Shown in pieces: positions 1-13,200 of a DNA stretch of 64,000 bases. Position 1 is the stretch's first letter, and every line of letters begins with the position of its first letter. Below the pieces are notes generated by a model. That model was not told where the DNA came from. It saw only the letters and a program-made list of their open reading frames with translations, and searched no databases. The translations under genes were made by a program, and so were the position numbers. The DNA comes from Owenia fusiformis (taxonomy: Eukaryota; Annelida; Polychaeta; Sabellida; Oweniidae): contig CAIIXF020000007.1 in assembly GCA_903813345.2 (NCBI GenBank), forward strand, positions 17,154,714 through 17,218,713. The letters run 5' to 3'.

Positions 1-1040
1 GAAAGCACTTGCTCATGATTGTTCACATGATCACATCCTGCAATTTGATTAGAGATCGTATAATGGGGAATACCCAAATACGATAGAATATGAAAGAATT
101 ATGGGAACTACTTACTTCTGACCTTTATCCAAACCCCCTGCACTCTTAGTCCGCACTGATAAGCCTGTGAATATTCTCAGTGATGCATTATGTGTCTAAT
201 TAAACTAGAAGAAGGAGAGTTCCTAAATACATGTTGTAATCTAGAAGGGTCATTTATAATGCTATCACATGCATGTCGCTAGTTCAACAAAATTAAAGTA
301 GTCTCTGGGTCTTATCGTACATATCTTGTGGCCTGTGACAATGTTTAACATCCATGAAAATTCCACATGTTATGGGGAATGTTAATGGTAGTGCTTGTTT
401 GACAAGCATACTAATTAAATCATGATTACTTACATGATGGTACATTACCCCTTCAGATCCAAGTAAGCATACATACCTTCTGAATACAAACACATCATCT
501 AATATTCCCCCCTGTCCTCGATGATGGATATATTCAGAAGTATTTGAGACGGCTTTCAAAATTATTTGGAAAAATTTGGTTCAGGTAATGATAACATCTA
601 AATGGCAAATCCGAAATCGTGACAAAAACCACCTTTGACACACTGAACGAAACGCCGTTGATAAGTATACTAGAACTGTTAAAAGTGCAGATGTTAACTG
701 TTTTGACTCCATCTCGTGAAATCATGAAAATAGAAAAATTGTTCTTGAAGGCTACTCCATTTTGTAACTAAAATGGATCTATTCGTAAACAGTTTGAAGA
801 GTTCGGCCAGTGGATTATAGATGTTCAATTGGATTTGCTGCACTTGCCCAATGCAATTGCCATTATCTAATTACTAAAATGTCAACTGTATTGATCACAT
901 TTTAAAAAGTGGTATATCCTTTGTGTCCGACCTTTGACTTTAATTTGTTATATGATATTTCCTCATACCTCTCAAGCCATTAAAGTCCCTAAAAGGGAAT
1001 TGTTTACTCGCCTATTATGCTTCACAATTTCTGTTTTCAG
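1..1040. other. Upstream region and probable 5' intron of the chondroitin glycosyltransferase gene
   Basis: I see no convincing coding sequence here. The stretch ends in an acceptor-like site (pyrimidine run then CAG at 1038-1040) directly before the exon carrying the start codon at 1058. This suggests that one or more untranslated 5' exons lie in or before this region. Open frames on both strands are short and have no family resemblance. Confidence 0.5.
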
Positions 1041-1057
1041 GTTAGAAATTAAGAATA

Positions 1058-3041
1058 ATGGCTCTAAGATGTCGCAAGCTTCACATCTTTCAAGTCTCAT
1101 TAGCATTTCTGGCTGGCTATTCTGTACGGCTAATTATGGACATCCAAGCATTGTCCAACCCCCCATCAGATCCTGTCACATGCCCTGTACTTGCAGATGA
1201 TGTGAATATAAATGAGGATATTCATCAATTGATACGTGAACCATACAAACCTAAAACAATGTATGACATATTGAGATACCAGTATTTTACAAACCAGGAT
1301 ATTTTTGATAACACTGATTTTGGACCAACAATTAAATTAAAAGGTTCTGCTCAGCTGGACATGAAAGATTTACTTCATCATGTGATGATTTTATTCAACA
1401 ATGGAAAACCAAAACAATGGAAGTTAAATAAACTGCTGAATGGATACAGACGATATGATCCAATCAGAGGGGAGGAATATATTATCGACGTACAACTTAA
1501 ATCTGGTGAAGAAACACAAAATCATCATATGAATGTTGTAAAACCTTTTTCGTCAATACAAATCCTTGAGAGTGCCCAGACAGTGAAATCTCCAACTATA
1601 CACATGATTGTAACAATCTCAGGACAATTTGACAAACTTGTATCTTTTCTAAAACATTATGAAGAAATAGTTCTTAAAAATAAAGAGGATGTTCACCTCA
1701 TAATTGTAGCATTTACAGGGAAACCTGGGATTGACAAAAATGTGGATAAAATAAGGAACTTAGTGCAAGTTTATACTGTTCGATATCGGCCAATGGCACG
1801 AATTCAACTAATATTCACATATAAACCATTTTCACGTGGGCAAGGATTGGATATTGGAGCAAAACAAATTCCTGGAGAAAAAGTGATATTTTTTTGTGAT
1901 ATTGACATGAGATTCAACAGGGAATTCTTAAATAGATGTCGCCAGAATCCTAAACGTGGCCGTCAAGTGTATTACCCAATCGTGTTCGCTCAATACGACC
2001 CAGATATAGTCAGGAATTACTCTCCAAAAGTAAGCTCCCCAAACCCAATGGCAATTAACAAATATACAGGTAAGAGTACAACAGATGATTCTTAAATTTT
2101 CCATAAAACATTTTATCGGAACAATCTCCATTTCAAAACCATGATCTTTTATTTATAGAAATCTTCACGTTTAATTAATCTTTTTAAAATACATGTATAT
2201 CATAATTTTTGTCATATGACTCCATTGTAGGTCACTGGGTAGACTATGGCTATGGCATGATGTGTCTCTATAGACAGGACTATTCTGCAGTACAGGGCTA
2301 TGATCTTGGGATCAAAGGCTGGGGTGGAGAGGATGTTGATATCTTCACCAAACATGTCAAAAGTAAACTGAAGGTAAGTCAACCTCTGCAGACAGATTGC
2401 GTATTAGAACTTCTATGTGATGCACAATTTCCTAGTGATCGTCCTTGCATCACACAGAAGTTGAGATGATATTGCAGGTTGATATTGTTATTATTAGTAT
2501 TGAAGGATGTTGTTATTATTGATATTGCAGGTTGATATTGCAGGTTAATGTTTGTTATTATTGATATTGCAGGTTGATATTGTTTATATTGTAGTTGATA
2601 TTCAATTGTTATCATTGATATTGCAGGCTAATGTTTGTTATTATTGATATTGAAGGTTGATATTGTAGTTGATATTCAATTGTTATGATTGATATTGCAG
2701 GTTAATGTTTGTTATTATTGCTATTGAGGGTTGATAAAGTAAATTGATATTATTATCGTTGATACTGTAGGCTCATATTGTTATAATCTATTTTGGTGGT
2801 TAATATTGTCATTATTGAAGGTTGAGTTTATAAGAGGTTGATATAAAATATTAAATTGTTATAATTCACACTTCAGGTTATCCGAGCTATGGAACCTGGT
2901 CTGGTACATCTATACCATGGCAAGAACTGCAGCACTAAACTTGACAAAGACCAGATGAGAATGTGTATAGACTCCATGGCTGCGGGTCTTGGCAATGCTC
3001 AACAGCTTGCAAAGAAAATACTCCATAATTCATTGAAATAG
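1058..3041 (+). CDS. Chondroitin glycosyltransferase (CHGN family, CSGALNACT-like layout)
   Basis: Three coding exons, 1058-2069, 2231-2373 and 2877-3041, join in frame (phases 1 and 0) into a 439-aa protein. The ATG at 1058 is chosen because an in-frame TAG sits at 1043 within the same exon. Residues about 8-27 form a hydrophobic segment suited to a type II Golgi anchor. The rest matches the glycosyltransferase half of chondroitin synthases and chondroitin N-acetylgalactosaminyltransferases. Motifs include GYRRYDPIRGEEYI, FSRGQGLDIGAK, the DxD-type metal site in FFCDIDMRF, FLNRCRQNP, YPIVFAQYDP and GYDLGIKGWGGEDVDIF. The likely role is transfer of GalNAc or GlcUA from UDP-sugars during chondroitin sulfate synthesis. 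The N-terminal beta-1,3-glycosyltransferase half of CHSY/CHPF is missing, so the architecture is closer to CSGALNACT. Substrate choice is not decided by the sequence; family membership is near certain. Confidence 0.9.
2462..2870 (+). repeat. Degenerate tandem repeat (GATATTGCAGGTT units) in intron 2 of the glycosyltransferase gene
   Basis: Units such as GATATTGCAGGTTGATATTG, alternating with TTGTTATTATTGATATTG, recur many times. The array fills most of the intron between the second and third coding exons. Several units contain TTGCAG, which resembles a 3' splice site, ahead of the true acceptor at 2875-2876. Confidence 0.8.
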
Positions 3042-4484
3042 CGATGGAAACGATGTTTAATCAAAAATGGTTATTATGCAACATAGCTGAACAGCAATAT
3101 TTCCTACTTCGCAATTTTGAAATTAGGATTGCAATGATCTTACTATGAAGATGACATGAAAATTAAGATGACCTCATAATGGCATGTTGCACTGGATTTA
3201 ACTGAAAATCTGATTCCGTTTTCATGAATCTACATGTTATTGATGTTATTGAACGTCTTCCATAGGAGTCGTTGACATTAATATAAATGCTACAGTTTAC
3301 CAAGGATGTGGATTCAAGTAATTGAGAAATCCAGGAATCCAAAATATTCAAGAAAATTCTGTAGCTTTTATTGTAAGACTAGCTGTAGAGAGCCGTAGTT
3401 TAGAATGCTGTTTAGAACCAAAACTGAAGCAATGAAAAGAAATGAATGATCTGAATCTACCAACTGTGGAACAGAATCACCACTTACATATTAAATTATG
3501 TCTTCCCTGAACAAGGACAATTATATATGATGTACAAGTGTTACTTTATTTTAACCATCTGTGCCAAATGACATTTTATAGAATTCTTCCATATACATGA
3601 ACAATCAAGAAACAAAGTGACTAAAATATATTATTTTATTAGCTTTTTGAAGCATGACACATATTAAAAAGAAAATAGTGGTGGCAATAATTGTTTTGAA
3701 AATAGGAGAAGAGAACCAATCCAACACAATCAGCAATGTTGCCATTAAGACATAATACAGACAATCAAGTAAAGTACCAACACAATCAAATAAAGCACAA
3801 TTGGCTCAACAAATTCAAGCACAATCAGCACAATCAAGGTGAGCGTATAGTTAAGGCAAAGTTGAAGCACAATCATCTTAAACACCAGTTTAAGCACAAT
3901 CAAGGTGTGTGTGTAATTAAGGCTTAGTTATTATTATTACGAATAGTGAAATGGTAAACACAGCTAGTTAAGATGGAAACTCATTCCTTTGCCATTTGAT
4001 TGATGAACAGATAATAAAATACAAATAACCCAAAACAACACAGATTCCACCAGGAATGGACAATTCATTATTGGACAATGTAGTGATCTGGGTTTGATTA
4101 CCCATAGATTCTTTTGCATCACTTTTATTTCTGATTTTCTGTTCATCCATCATGCCAGATTGTACTTTAATCAAATTAAACATAGTTAGTTGAGGCATAT
4201 TGACTCATGTTGCTTTAGTTAAGGGACTAGATAAGAGCAGAATCAATGTTTTTATTGCATAAGAAAGGACCAGGTATTGTAAGGCAAGTGATTTTAGATC
4301 TTTGACCATAAGTATTTTCTCACCATACATTCAACAATCTACAACAAACAAAAGACATGAAATATATTGTTATCCAATTGAGGTTCCAGGGATAGTTAAT
4401 TTATCAATTCAACTCTCTGAAATACATGGATTAGGACCCTAGTACCTCAACACATTTTCCAATTTGACCCATTTTATAAAAAAT

Positions 4485-4965
4485 GAGGCTTTTAAGGTAC
4501 AGCTGGAAAATAATATTTTGGTAAAAAATTGCTATAAAAATAACATTTTGGGAAAAAATTGCTATAAAAATAACATTTTGGTAAAAAATTGCTATAAAAA
4601 TAACATTTTGGGAAAAAATTGCTGTGCCTGTACATTTTATTTTCTGGTACAAAATAAAATATGAAGGCATTGTGTCAATTTCCTTGCTTTTTTCAGGAAA
4701 GTATCATTACATTGTCTTCTTTTAGTAAATCTGGTATTTCACACTTTCTATTTTCCAAATTTTCTTTTAAAGTTTCCAGATAACACAGGAGCTACCATTG
4801 ACCTGTATCCAAGTTTACTAAAAGTAGACAATGTAATGATACTTTCCTGAAAAAAGCAAGGAAATACACACATGCCTTCATACTTTATTTTGTACCAGAA
4901 AATAACAAGTGCAGGTATGGCAATTTTTTCCCAAAGTGTTGTTTTCCAGCTGTACCTTATAGAGC
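4485..4965. repeat. Inverted-repeat (MITE-like) element with an internal 33-bp tandem repeat
   Basis: The left arm (from about 4494, AGGTACAGCTGGAAAATAA, to about 4740) reappears reverse-complemented at about 4800-4962 and ends TTTTCCAGCTGTACCTT. Inside the left arm a roughly 33-bp unit (TTGCTATAAAAATAACATTT plus a variable part) is repeated about four times. The right arm has only one partial copy, so the tandem expansion happened after the element inserted. Open frames on both strands here are artefacts of the repeat. Confidence 0.8.
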
Positions 4966-5361
4966 ATTATTGGCCCCCTGAAAGCCCATGTTAGTAACAT
5001 GAAAGAAAAACGGGATATGTTGTTTTCAACTTTATCACATTTCAATGCAACCCCCCCCCCTTGCAGAAGTTATGGTCAAAGATATGACTGTCTATATTTG
5101 CCATACCTATTACCTTGTCTTTTTCTTTAGGTTGGTGTAAAACCCAGTAAAACGTATAACTACATGTACTTGTTATTGCCCATGAGTTTAGTGAAGACTG
5201 AAGAGGAGGTAACTAATCTCATTATCATTTCTTTTGATATTTTGACATTTTGTAACATACTGTACATGTATTTAGAAGTCCTCAGAACCACTTTCCTATA
5301 GTGGGCTATAGTTAAACACTGGCCTTAATGTGGTGCTAGGACTTTTCTAGGACTTAATATC

Positions 5362-5468
5362 AGCATGGGCTTTCAGCCACAGATAGTGGGGAAATCTCCA
5401 TCATGCTTGAAACCTACATGTATTAGATCATGGAGAACTTCCCACTATCTGTGATTTCAGCCCATGAT
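5362..5468. repeat. Small imperfect inverted repeat
   Basis: About 39 bp at 5363-5401 (TGGGCTTTCAGCCACAGATA and following) pairs with 5427-5468. The spacer between them is about 25 bp. It is a hairpin-type MITE relic with no coding content. Confidence 0.7.
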
Positions 5469-8400
5469 TTCAGTTATGACTGGCAGAAAACAATAAACAT
5501 ACATTTGCAATATAGTTTTGATGAGAGAATGTTAATGCATACTTCATGCAAGTTACATAAAGACATGTAGGTAATTGCTTGGTATGTTATCTTTTTAGAT
5601 TATTATTTTTTGATATTTTTTCTCTTCTTATACTGATCTTTTCAAATATGTAACAGTACTGAATATCTTTGAGGTATAAATGAGTGCAATATTCAATATT
5701 TATCTCATAATTAGACTGCATTGTTTTTTAAAAAACAGTTTACAGATTTTGTTGAAAAGGAAGCCGGGGAGCTTTCAAAAATGTTAATTTGATGAATTAA
5801 AGAAATCCCCCTTCCTCGAAGCATTTTTCATGTGTACAATTTGATTTAATTTGAAAGCAATTACAAAACAGTTTGTTTCAATTGTTATTCCATTGTTATT
5901 CTAAAAATGACATTTCAATGTTTTATTGTTTTACAATTAGTTTTATAATATCGTAGTTTGAATAAATTAAACTTGTTTACAAACAATTGTATTCTTTTTG
6001 CTTTTCTCAGTCCAGGATCTAACCTGTATTATCACAACATTTAAACGGGCAATCTAATGCAAAAGATCTGTTATTGTTAGTGTATAAGGACTATTAACTT
6101 GAGTATATATTTTCAACACTTTCTAGACATTCGTTTTTTAAATTTAAATACAGTTTCATAATGTGTTATAGCATTTGCTCCACTACTTATGAAACATCTC
6201 TCATATAATACAAATAATCAAAATATACTTTTTGCCCATGTGTGGGTTTAAAGCGAATTGAATAATGAGCTCACATGACTTGAAATGCTTAAGTACTTGA
6301 CACATATGTACTTTATATATGTAACACTCATTAATTACCATTCTTCAAAATGCACCTTGATATCCATCTTTGTGTAAGCCACGTGTTGTGTCACACTAGA
6401 GGAACCCCAGTACAGGGCCTTTGATTCATGTATCCGCAATTAGAGATTGGAGAAAGACAAATTATGAGAGTAAAATGTCATTTTTTGTTTGTGTAATTAT
6501 TTATTATGTGATTTATTAAAAGCCAATGGGATAGGCCAAAAAATGTAAGGTTTGTAAGTTTTTACTCATGCATCAAGTTGTTTTATTATTACCCTCATAT
6601 TGTACACTCAGACGACTTTAACATTATCTGTATTTTTTTATCAATTTTTAATCATAAAAGTCCATTTGCAGTTACAAATCCAGCCGTCAAAGCATTCTGA
6701 TACTCATAGCATCTTTCTGTTTCACCTGAAAGTGTTTCATCAGGGCTGAGAAGAAATGAGATGTCATGGTTTATCATGATGCCATCAAAGTGCTGTCTTC
6801 AAGTGTTAATTATGTACTACAATCATATGCACTCTAGCAGTGGTGGGATCACTAATATATAGTCAGTTCAATGAAACTATTTTGTATGAGGATATGAACT
6901 CAGGTTTATAGTCATTTAATTTTTAACTGGAGAAATCAATTTACATGAGATAGTGTATACTGTGAGTGTCCTTACTATCAAATTGTGGACATGACCTTAG
7001 TCTTTGACATCTCGAAAGTAGGCATCGTGTTTTTTGAATACTTCTTCTCTGATTTGGTTTGAATTTTGGAATAGTAATTTTGCAATGGTTTTGAAATCAC
7101 ATAGGTAAGGTAAGTTACTATTAATTTGTTATCTGTTGTTTGTTATAATTCCAAATGATAGTTAAGATAGCTGAGGTGGCGATACTACTGTTTTTCTGTT
7201 TGGATCAGAACACTTATGTCCAACAAGGCATTTGGGCCAAACTGGGGGTATGGGTAAATGGTCATTTTATATTTTGATACTATCCGTGTATATTTTTGGT
7301 TATTCCTGGGTTCTTGAATTGTGGTTTCACTTTGGGTAGAGGGTCAACATTATCAGTTTTTTAACACAAATATATTTTGACTGAAATGATTAAAGGATTG
7401 ACTGATTTTCAGATGTATGAGGAGGGGGCTGAATATAAATCCTTAGCTTGAAAAGCTCATGTTTGTGCATAGTACTCATAAACATGAGAAAAGTGGTATA
7501 TGTGAATGAGGAATTTCAAAACAAAAGTCACCTTATGTTATCTTGATGAAATCGACCTTATTTAAGGTGAGCTTTCTCATACTTGATTGGGAATTAAAAT
7601 CAGTGTTATGTTATTTCTGGCAGCTTAGTTGTGAGTTTAAATACTCATCTAATGTTAAAACATTTAATTCCTTATTATACACTTTGAACACAATCCGAAC
7701 AGGTCTCATTGTGAACACTTTTTAAGACACCATCTTTTAATCTACCAGAGACTTCTACCATGTTTGGTATGTTAAAAAAAACTCTAAATATGAACACCTG
7801 CCAATCCAAACACTTTTGGCTCATCCCAATTGCATTAGGATAGGACAGGTTCTACTGTTCATTGTTTTTCGCTCTTTTTTTCTCCAGTTCGATTACTGTG
7901 ATGACGCAAATACAATACAACAGTAGATATCTAGGTTTCACCATGTATATATGATGTCAAGTGGATCGAACTTAATATCTTATCTTTTAGGGAGAGCAAT
8001 AAATGTGTACAAAGGGGCAGTAATTGTGTTTTTTGTTCTATTACCATCGCACCATCAGAAATTCTTTTTGAGTATTCAAAATAGAAAAACACAAAGGACA
8101 ACAATTGATATGAAAAACAACACAAATCACTATAAACCATTATGAAATGTCAACTATTTCTTTATACATATATATACTTTAAGAATATTAAATCCAATTT
8201 TTACTTGATTACATATGACCTTATCATCTATTTTATAATTTGTTTTCTGGTATGTTTACAATTAACCTAACCAATACGACCAAAAGTTAAAAAATTTCAT
8301 AATCCAAAAAAGTAGTTTATGTAAATGTTGTGTCATTTGTTTTATATAAGTTACTAATTAATTATTAATTTGATGTATTTAACCCACTTCTATGCATTTT

Positions 8401-10234
8401 GTCCTCAGTATGTCATTGATAAGATATTGCTCTTGACTCTATATGTGCATGTGTACATCATATTGCATATTCATGTATAGCTAGCTCTCTTATGATGAGA
8501 CACTTTTATCACTGGCAAAGTCAAAGTATTTGTTTAGAAATCAAAGACATTTAACAGTATATTACTTGAGATTTTACGTTTACTATTTGATTGTAAAGGT
8601 AAGTGGTAAATCACGAATAGTAAACACTTAATTGTTATGTTTAGTATATAGTAATCAGTACTGTACTTTTAAAGCAGTTTTCAACTATTCCAATATTTGA
8701 TTGTCAATAAAAAGTTGTTTGTCAACCAAAAACAATTTGACATTTCAGAACTATACAGAACTGTTCATGAAGCATTTATAAATGGGAATTAAGGTTTCTG
8801 TAATTAAGGTTTCTATATTTAGAGGCATTTCTGAAAGGATTATAAACAAAACATTAATGTTACTTGCATGTTATTTATTTTAGATTTACATAACATCAGG
8901 GTAATGACACAATTCACATGGATGGATACTCTTTTATTAGGACTAGTAAATATTGGAAACAAAATAATTGAAAATTTAGACTGTTAAAACACCAGTGTGG
9001 TTGAATAGTGAAAATCTATATACCTCTCTATACATATTTAAAAGGACTTAAAGGGAAAGAGAAAAGTCGAAAGTAAGTTTTTTTTAAATTGTCGCAATTT
9101 TACCATTTTTGGCTTTCATCATTCCATTTCATGTCTATTTTCTGTCAAGTCTAACAATTTATTAAAGTTCAAAATTGATTCTAATGAATTTCTGCATCTT
9201 AAATCTTTATTCTATATTTGTAATACCTTTAATAGAGCTTACCTTAATCTTAAATATTCAGATTAAAATAACAATAGCTTAAACATTAAGAATTCAACTG
9301 CAACTCACCAACATGCAATCAAATTAAAATTAAATAAGGCCTAAACTCATTATAAAAATTGATGAAGTACATTATATAGTTACAATGTGTTGTGTTCAGA
9401 TTTTATAAAATTGCCCACATTTTTTTAAATGAAGGCTTCTTATAAAGGGTCTCAATTTCCAAGGAATTGTTAACAGTTTTCGTTTTCAAAGATAAATTTG
9501 GCTCCTCAACAATTTAAAGATATACATCTGATAAAAAAACATGATATATTTCATGTAAACATTGGTTGCATGACTTGCATTTTACAGATTTTCTTTACAT
9601 TCATTTATTACTTGACTCTGAACACTGTTTGCTCAATGTTGTCTGCACAAAATTACACCGCATATAAATTATGGGTATACATAATGAAAAGCATGAATAA
9701 AATAGTAAATACAACCTTGTGAACAAAATGTTAACATTCTTTGATGCCCTTTAGTTTGACAGAATTGTGTTGTACAAAAGATTTATACATTGAACTTGAT
9801 AGTTAATACCATGTTAGATTAATTTCTAGTAAAAGAAAATTTTAACACTCCTTTCAAATGTTTAACAACACTGTTGAACTACAATGTATTTGTTAATAAG
9901 TTTTAAAGGGTTGCCAAACTTTTGTATACCACAGTGAAAGTGTACTTAATATACCATGTATTAAGTGTATGATGCCATTGAACCGTATTGAACTCATAAT
10001 GAACTATCAAATCACCTGGTTAGTAGCTACGTTCTAAAGCCTGCAATGAGGAAGTTAACCTAAAAAGCCAATATGATCATCGGTACACTCTTAATTTCAT
10101 TTTTTAATTTCAGATGCAGTATTTAGAACAATGTAATACCAACAAAGCATCATGAGCTACATAGGAAAATACAAATGGCCATGGACAAGAAGATAACATA
10201 ATATAATACAGGATAATTATTATCAAAATTCATC

Positions 10235-13200
10235 ATGATACGTGGAATGTTTGCCAATGTTTTGATGCAAGATGTGGGAGAGGAAGGACCCTTGAATTGC
10301 ACGCCCCCATCACTTAACGAGTTTCCGGGAGATTTCTTTACTGATGCGCAACGAAAGGAAGGGGGCTTAGTGGTACATTTCCTGATAGCATTCTACATAT
10401 TTGGTGCCATGTCAATAGTGTGTCATGACTACTTTGTGGCATCTATAGAGCGTATCTGTGAAAGTAAGTCAGTCAGTTATCAAGGTTTTGGTCTGATAAT
10501 GTAGAACTAACAGAAGTTGTTCAATTGAGCCTAACCATTAATGTAGTGTTGATTCCGGGTCTCCCACTGTTCTAGTTTATGACATTTTTATTCAAATCAA
10601 CAAATATTACCTAAATTAAATGATTCTTGAGTCAAATGCCAGATTTGTGAAAATTCACCAAAGTAAAAAGCCATCAATTGGAAAAAATGGAAAAAATCAC
10701 CAATTAAATAGCATCAAATGACTATACAGACACAGTACAAGATCAGAATAATGATAGTTAGTAAACTCATATTGTTTTAACATTTTGTTTTAACATAGCA
10801 CATTTCTGCAGCTGGGGTGTAATCACATTCACCCTGCAGCTATTCAGCATATGATTTACATCTATATTTTATGATTGTATTTTAACTAACATATGAGAAG
10901 GTCAAAGTGAATAAAGCAAAATGTATTATAAATTATAAAATGAAAATCAACCACATTTTGCTCACTTTGTTGATCTGATAAGGGAATTTGGTCTTATTAC
11001 TCCTGGAAATGTATCTGCAATGTTTGCTCATATTCTAAAGTGTTGACCATGAAATGGCATTTGGTCATTTAAGTCAGTTCTTTTTTACCATTGAAGGGCA
11101 TTTGGTCTTATAAATCATATTCGGTTAACCAGTAATGGCATTGGGTCATTTTGGAGTTCTTTTTTATTACCATTAAAGGGCATTTGGTCTTATAACTCAT
11201 ATTCCATTAACCATTAATGGCGTTGGGTCATTTTGGAGTTCTTTTTTTAACATTAAACAGGGTTCGTACACACCTGGAAATGTCAGGGAAATTGATTTAT
11301 TTTTCCAGGTGCTGGAAATGTCAGGGAATTTTAAAATTGGGTCAAAAAGGGCCAAAAATGTCAGGGAATTTTGAAACAGTATATGTGTCAGGGAAATGTC
11401 AGGGAATTTTGTATGATTGTTGAAAAAGTAATGTTCCAGCAAAATACATTTTAAGGCTGTGACAGGATATCAATGAAATTCAAAATCAAATATTAAGTTA
11501 AAGAATAAGTATAGATGGTTCAATACAATTATGCTTTCCATGTAGTAAGTTAGTCTTAGGCCATTCAAAGTCAGGTATATGTTTCATGGTTTGTTGAGGG
11601 GTTAATCTGAAGAGGGCGAGAGGTGAAAGACAAAAAACAATCTGGTAACTCTTTACAGTTTAAAATTGTATTTATATTAAGGAGCTGTCTGTTCGATAGT
11701 CCGGTGGGATTCAGTCTATTTATCTATCAGGGTGAAAACTCAAATATCAGTTGACTGATTTGGTTAAAATTTTATATACCAATGCTTTTGTTACTGTATA
11801 TAGAGCCTCTGCCAAAGAAGCTACTTGCCATTTTTCATATAATGTTCTCAATGAAAGTATTCAATAAAATATGTTTCATTAGGTAGGAATTGCCCCTCAA
11901 GGGAGTTGCTATTTTTCTTAAGATCAACATTTTGAAGTTTCAGTTTTTATTTGGATTCATTACAAAACATTAACAAATTATAGTTTTAAATGCTTAGAAT
12001 GCACCATATACAATTGTCAATTTTGAAAAATTTCCGGGGGTGTACCCCTGTACCCCCCCTTTTGGTTTTCCTGTGCTCTCAGTCATGCAAACTCCAAAAG
12101 ATGCACCTCCTTGACACTTGTTGGTTATGCCCCTGTACATGTATGTTTACATTTGGCCTTATTCAATGTAAATATGTAAAGTTGAGAATATAATGTATCA
12201 GGAATAAATTGGTGAATAAGACAGCCTGTAGAAGTAAAGTTAAGTCATGAGTAAAGGTACTAAAGGACAAACCCAAAATGTTTCATAATAAGTCTTGTCT
12301 TTTAAATAATACAGTTGTAAGTGTTACGCGGAATATGACATATATTCATGGCATATTTCAAAAGCTTGCAAAAAGCTTTTGCGATACATTGATTTTAGTG
12401 AATACCAAATAATCACAGCGGAATATGCCATATACCGCAGATGAAATCACGATACAGAAAGCCTCAATTTGATTGGTCAAAAGAATCGATTCTACACTAG
12501 ATTACCAACATAGTCTAGTTAGCGCTTCGAGTACTAATATGAATGAATCCTGGATTGATTAAGTACGTTTATTACGTGTAATTGCTGAATGATACTCCTG
12601 AAAGTATCAGAATGTGTAAATCACGATTGCCAATATAACAATATATGAATACTCGTGACTTTTTAAAGTTTTATGTGGCTTTTGTCAACTGTCGATTTGG
12701 TTATAAAAGTCACTCATAAGCTTTACGAACGTAGGTTCGTTTATTTATACGTCATAATGTTTCCCTTGAAGTGTGTTTTGCGTGTAACACATATACAAAA
12801 CAACATCAGACAATACAGGTACTGTACCGGTGTATGATATATTCAATGCACTAAGATGTTGACTCTATCATAATAATAATTTATAGACTTAGCACATTCA
12901 TTGAATCAATGTAATTGACAATTGCGTATTTCTGTATCGCGTTCTCATTGGTTAGTGTGTATGCCATATTCCGCAGGTGAATCTGGCATACACCGCAAGT
13001 GAATATGCCATATTTGTTGCGGAATATGACATATATTTGTATTACCACGTAACAGAGACTTTTTAGAGGCCGGCAAGGAAAACTAGATCTGGAAATTTCC
13101 TTTTTTGCCTGGAAATGTCAGGGAAATTCATTTTGAAAAAGGTGTACGAACCCTGTTAAAGGGCATTTGGTCTTATTTTTTTATCTTTTATTAACCATAA

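Larger units (their letters stand above)
3042..10234. other. Spacer between the glycosyltransferase and exchanger genes
   Basis: About 7 kb of AT-rich DNA with no recognisable coding exon. It probably holds the 3' UTR of the upstream gene at its start and 5' UTR exons or the promoter of the exchanger at its end; there is an acceptor-like TTTCAG at about 10108-10113. It also contains a CACAATCA-rich degenerate repeat (about 3725-3925) and the inverted repeats at 4485-4965 and 5362-5468, listed separately. I see nothing specific in 5500-10100. Confidence 0.6.

Noticed and set aside
4431-4670. Open frames on both strands encoding repeated peptides
   Set aside because: A 33-bp unit without stops keeps both strands open; there is no codon bias or family match.
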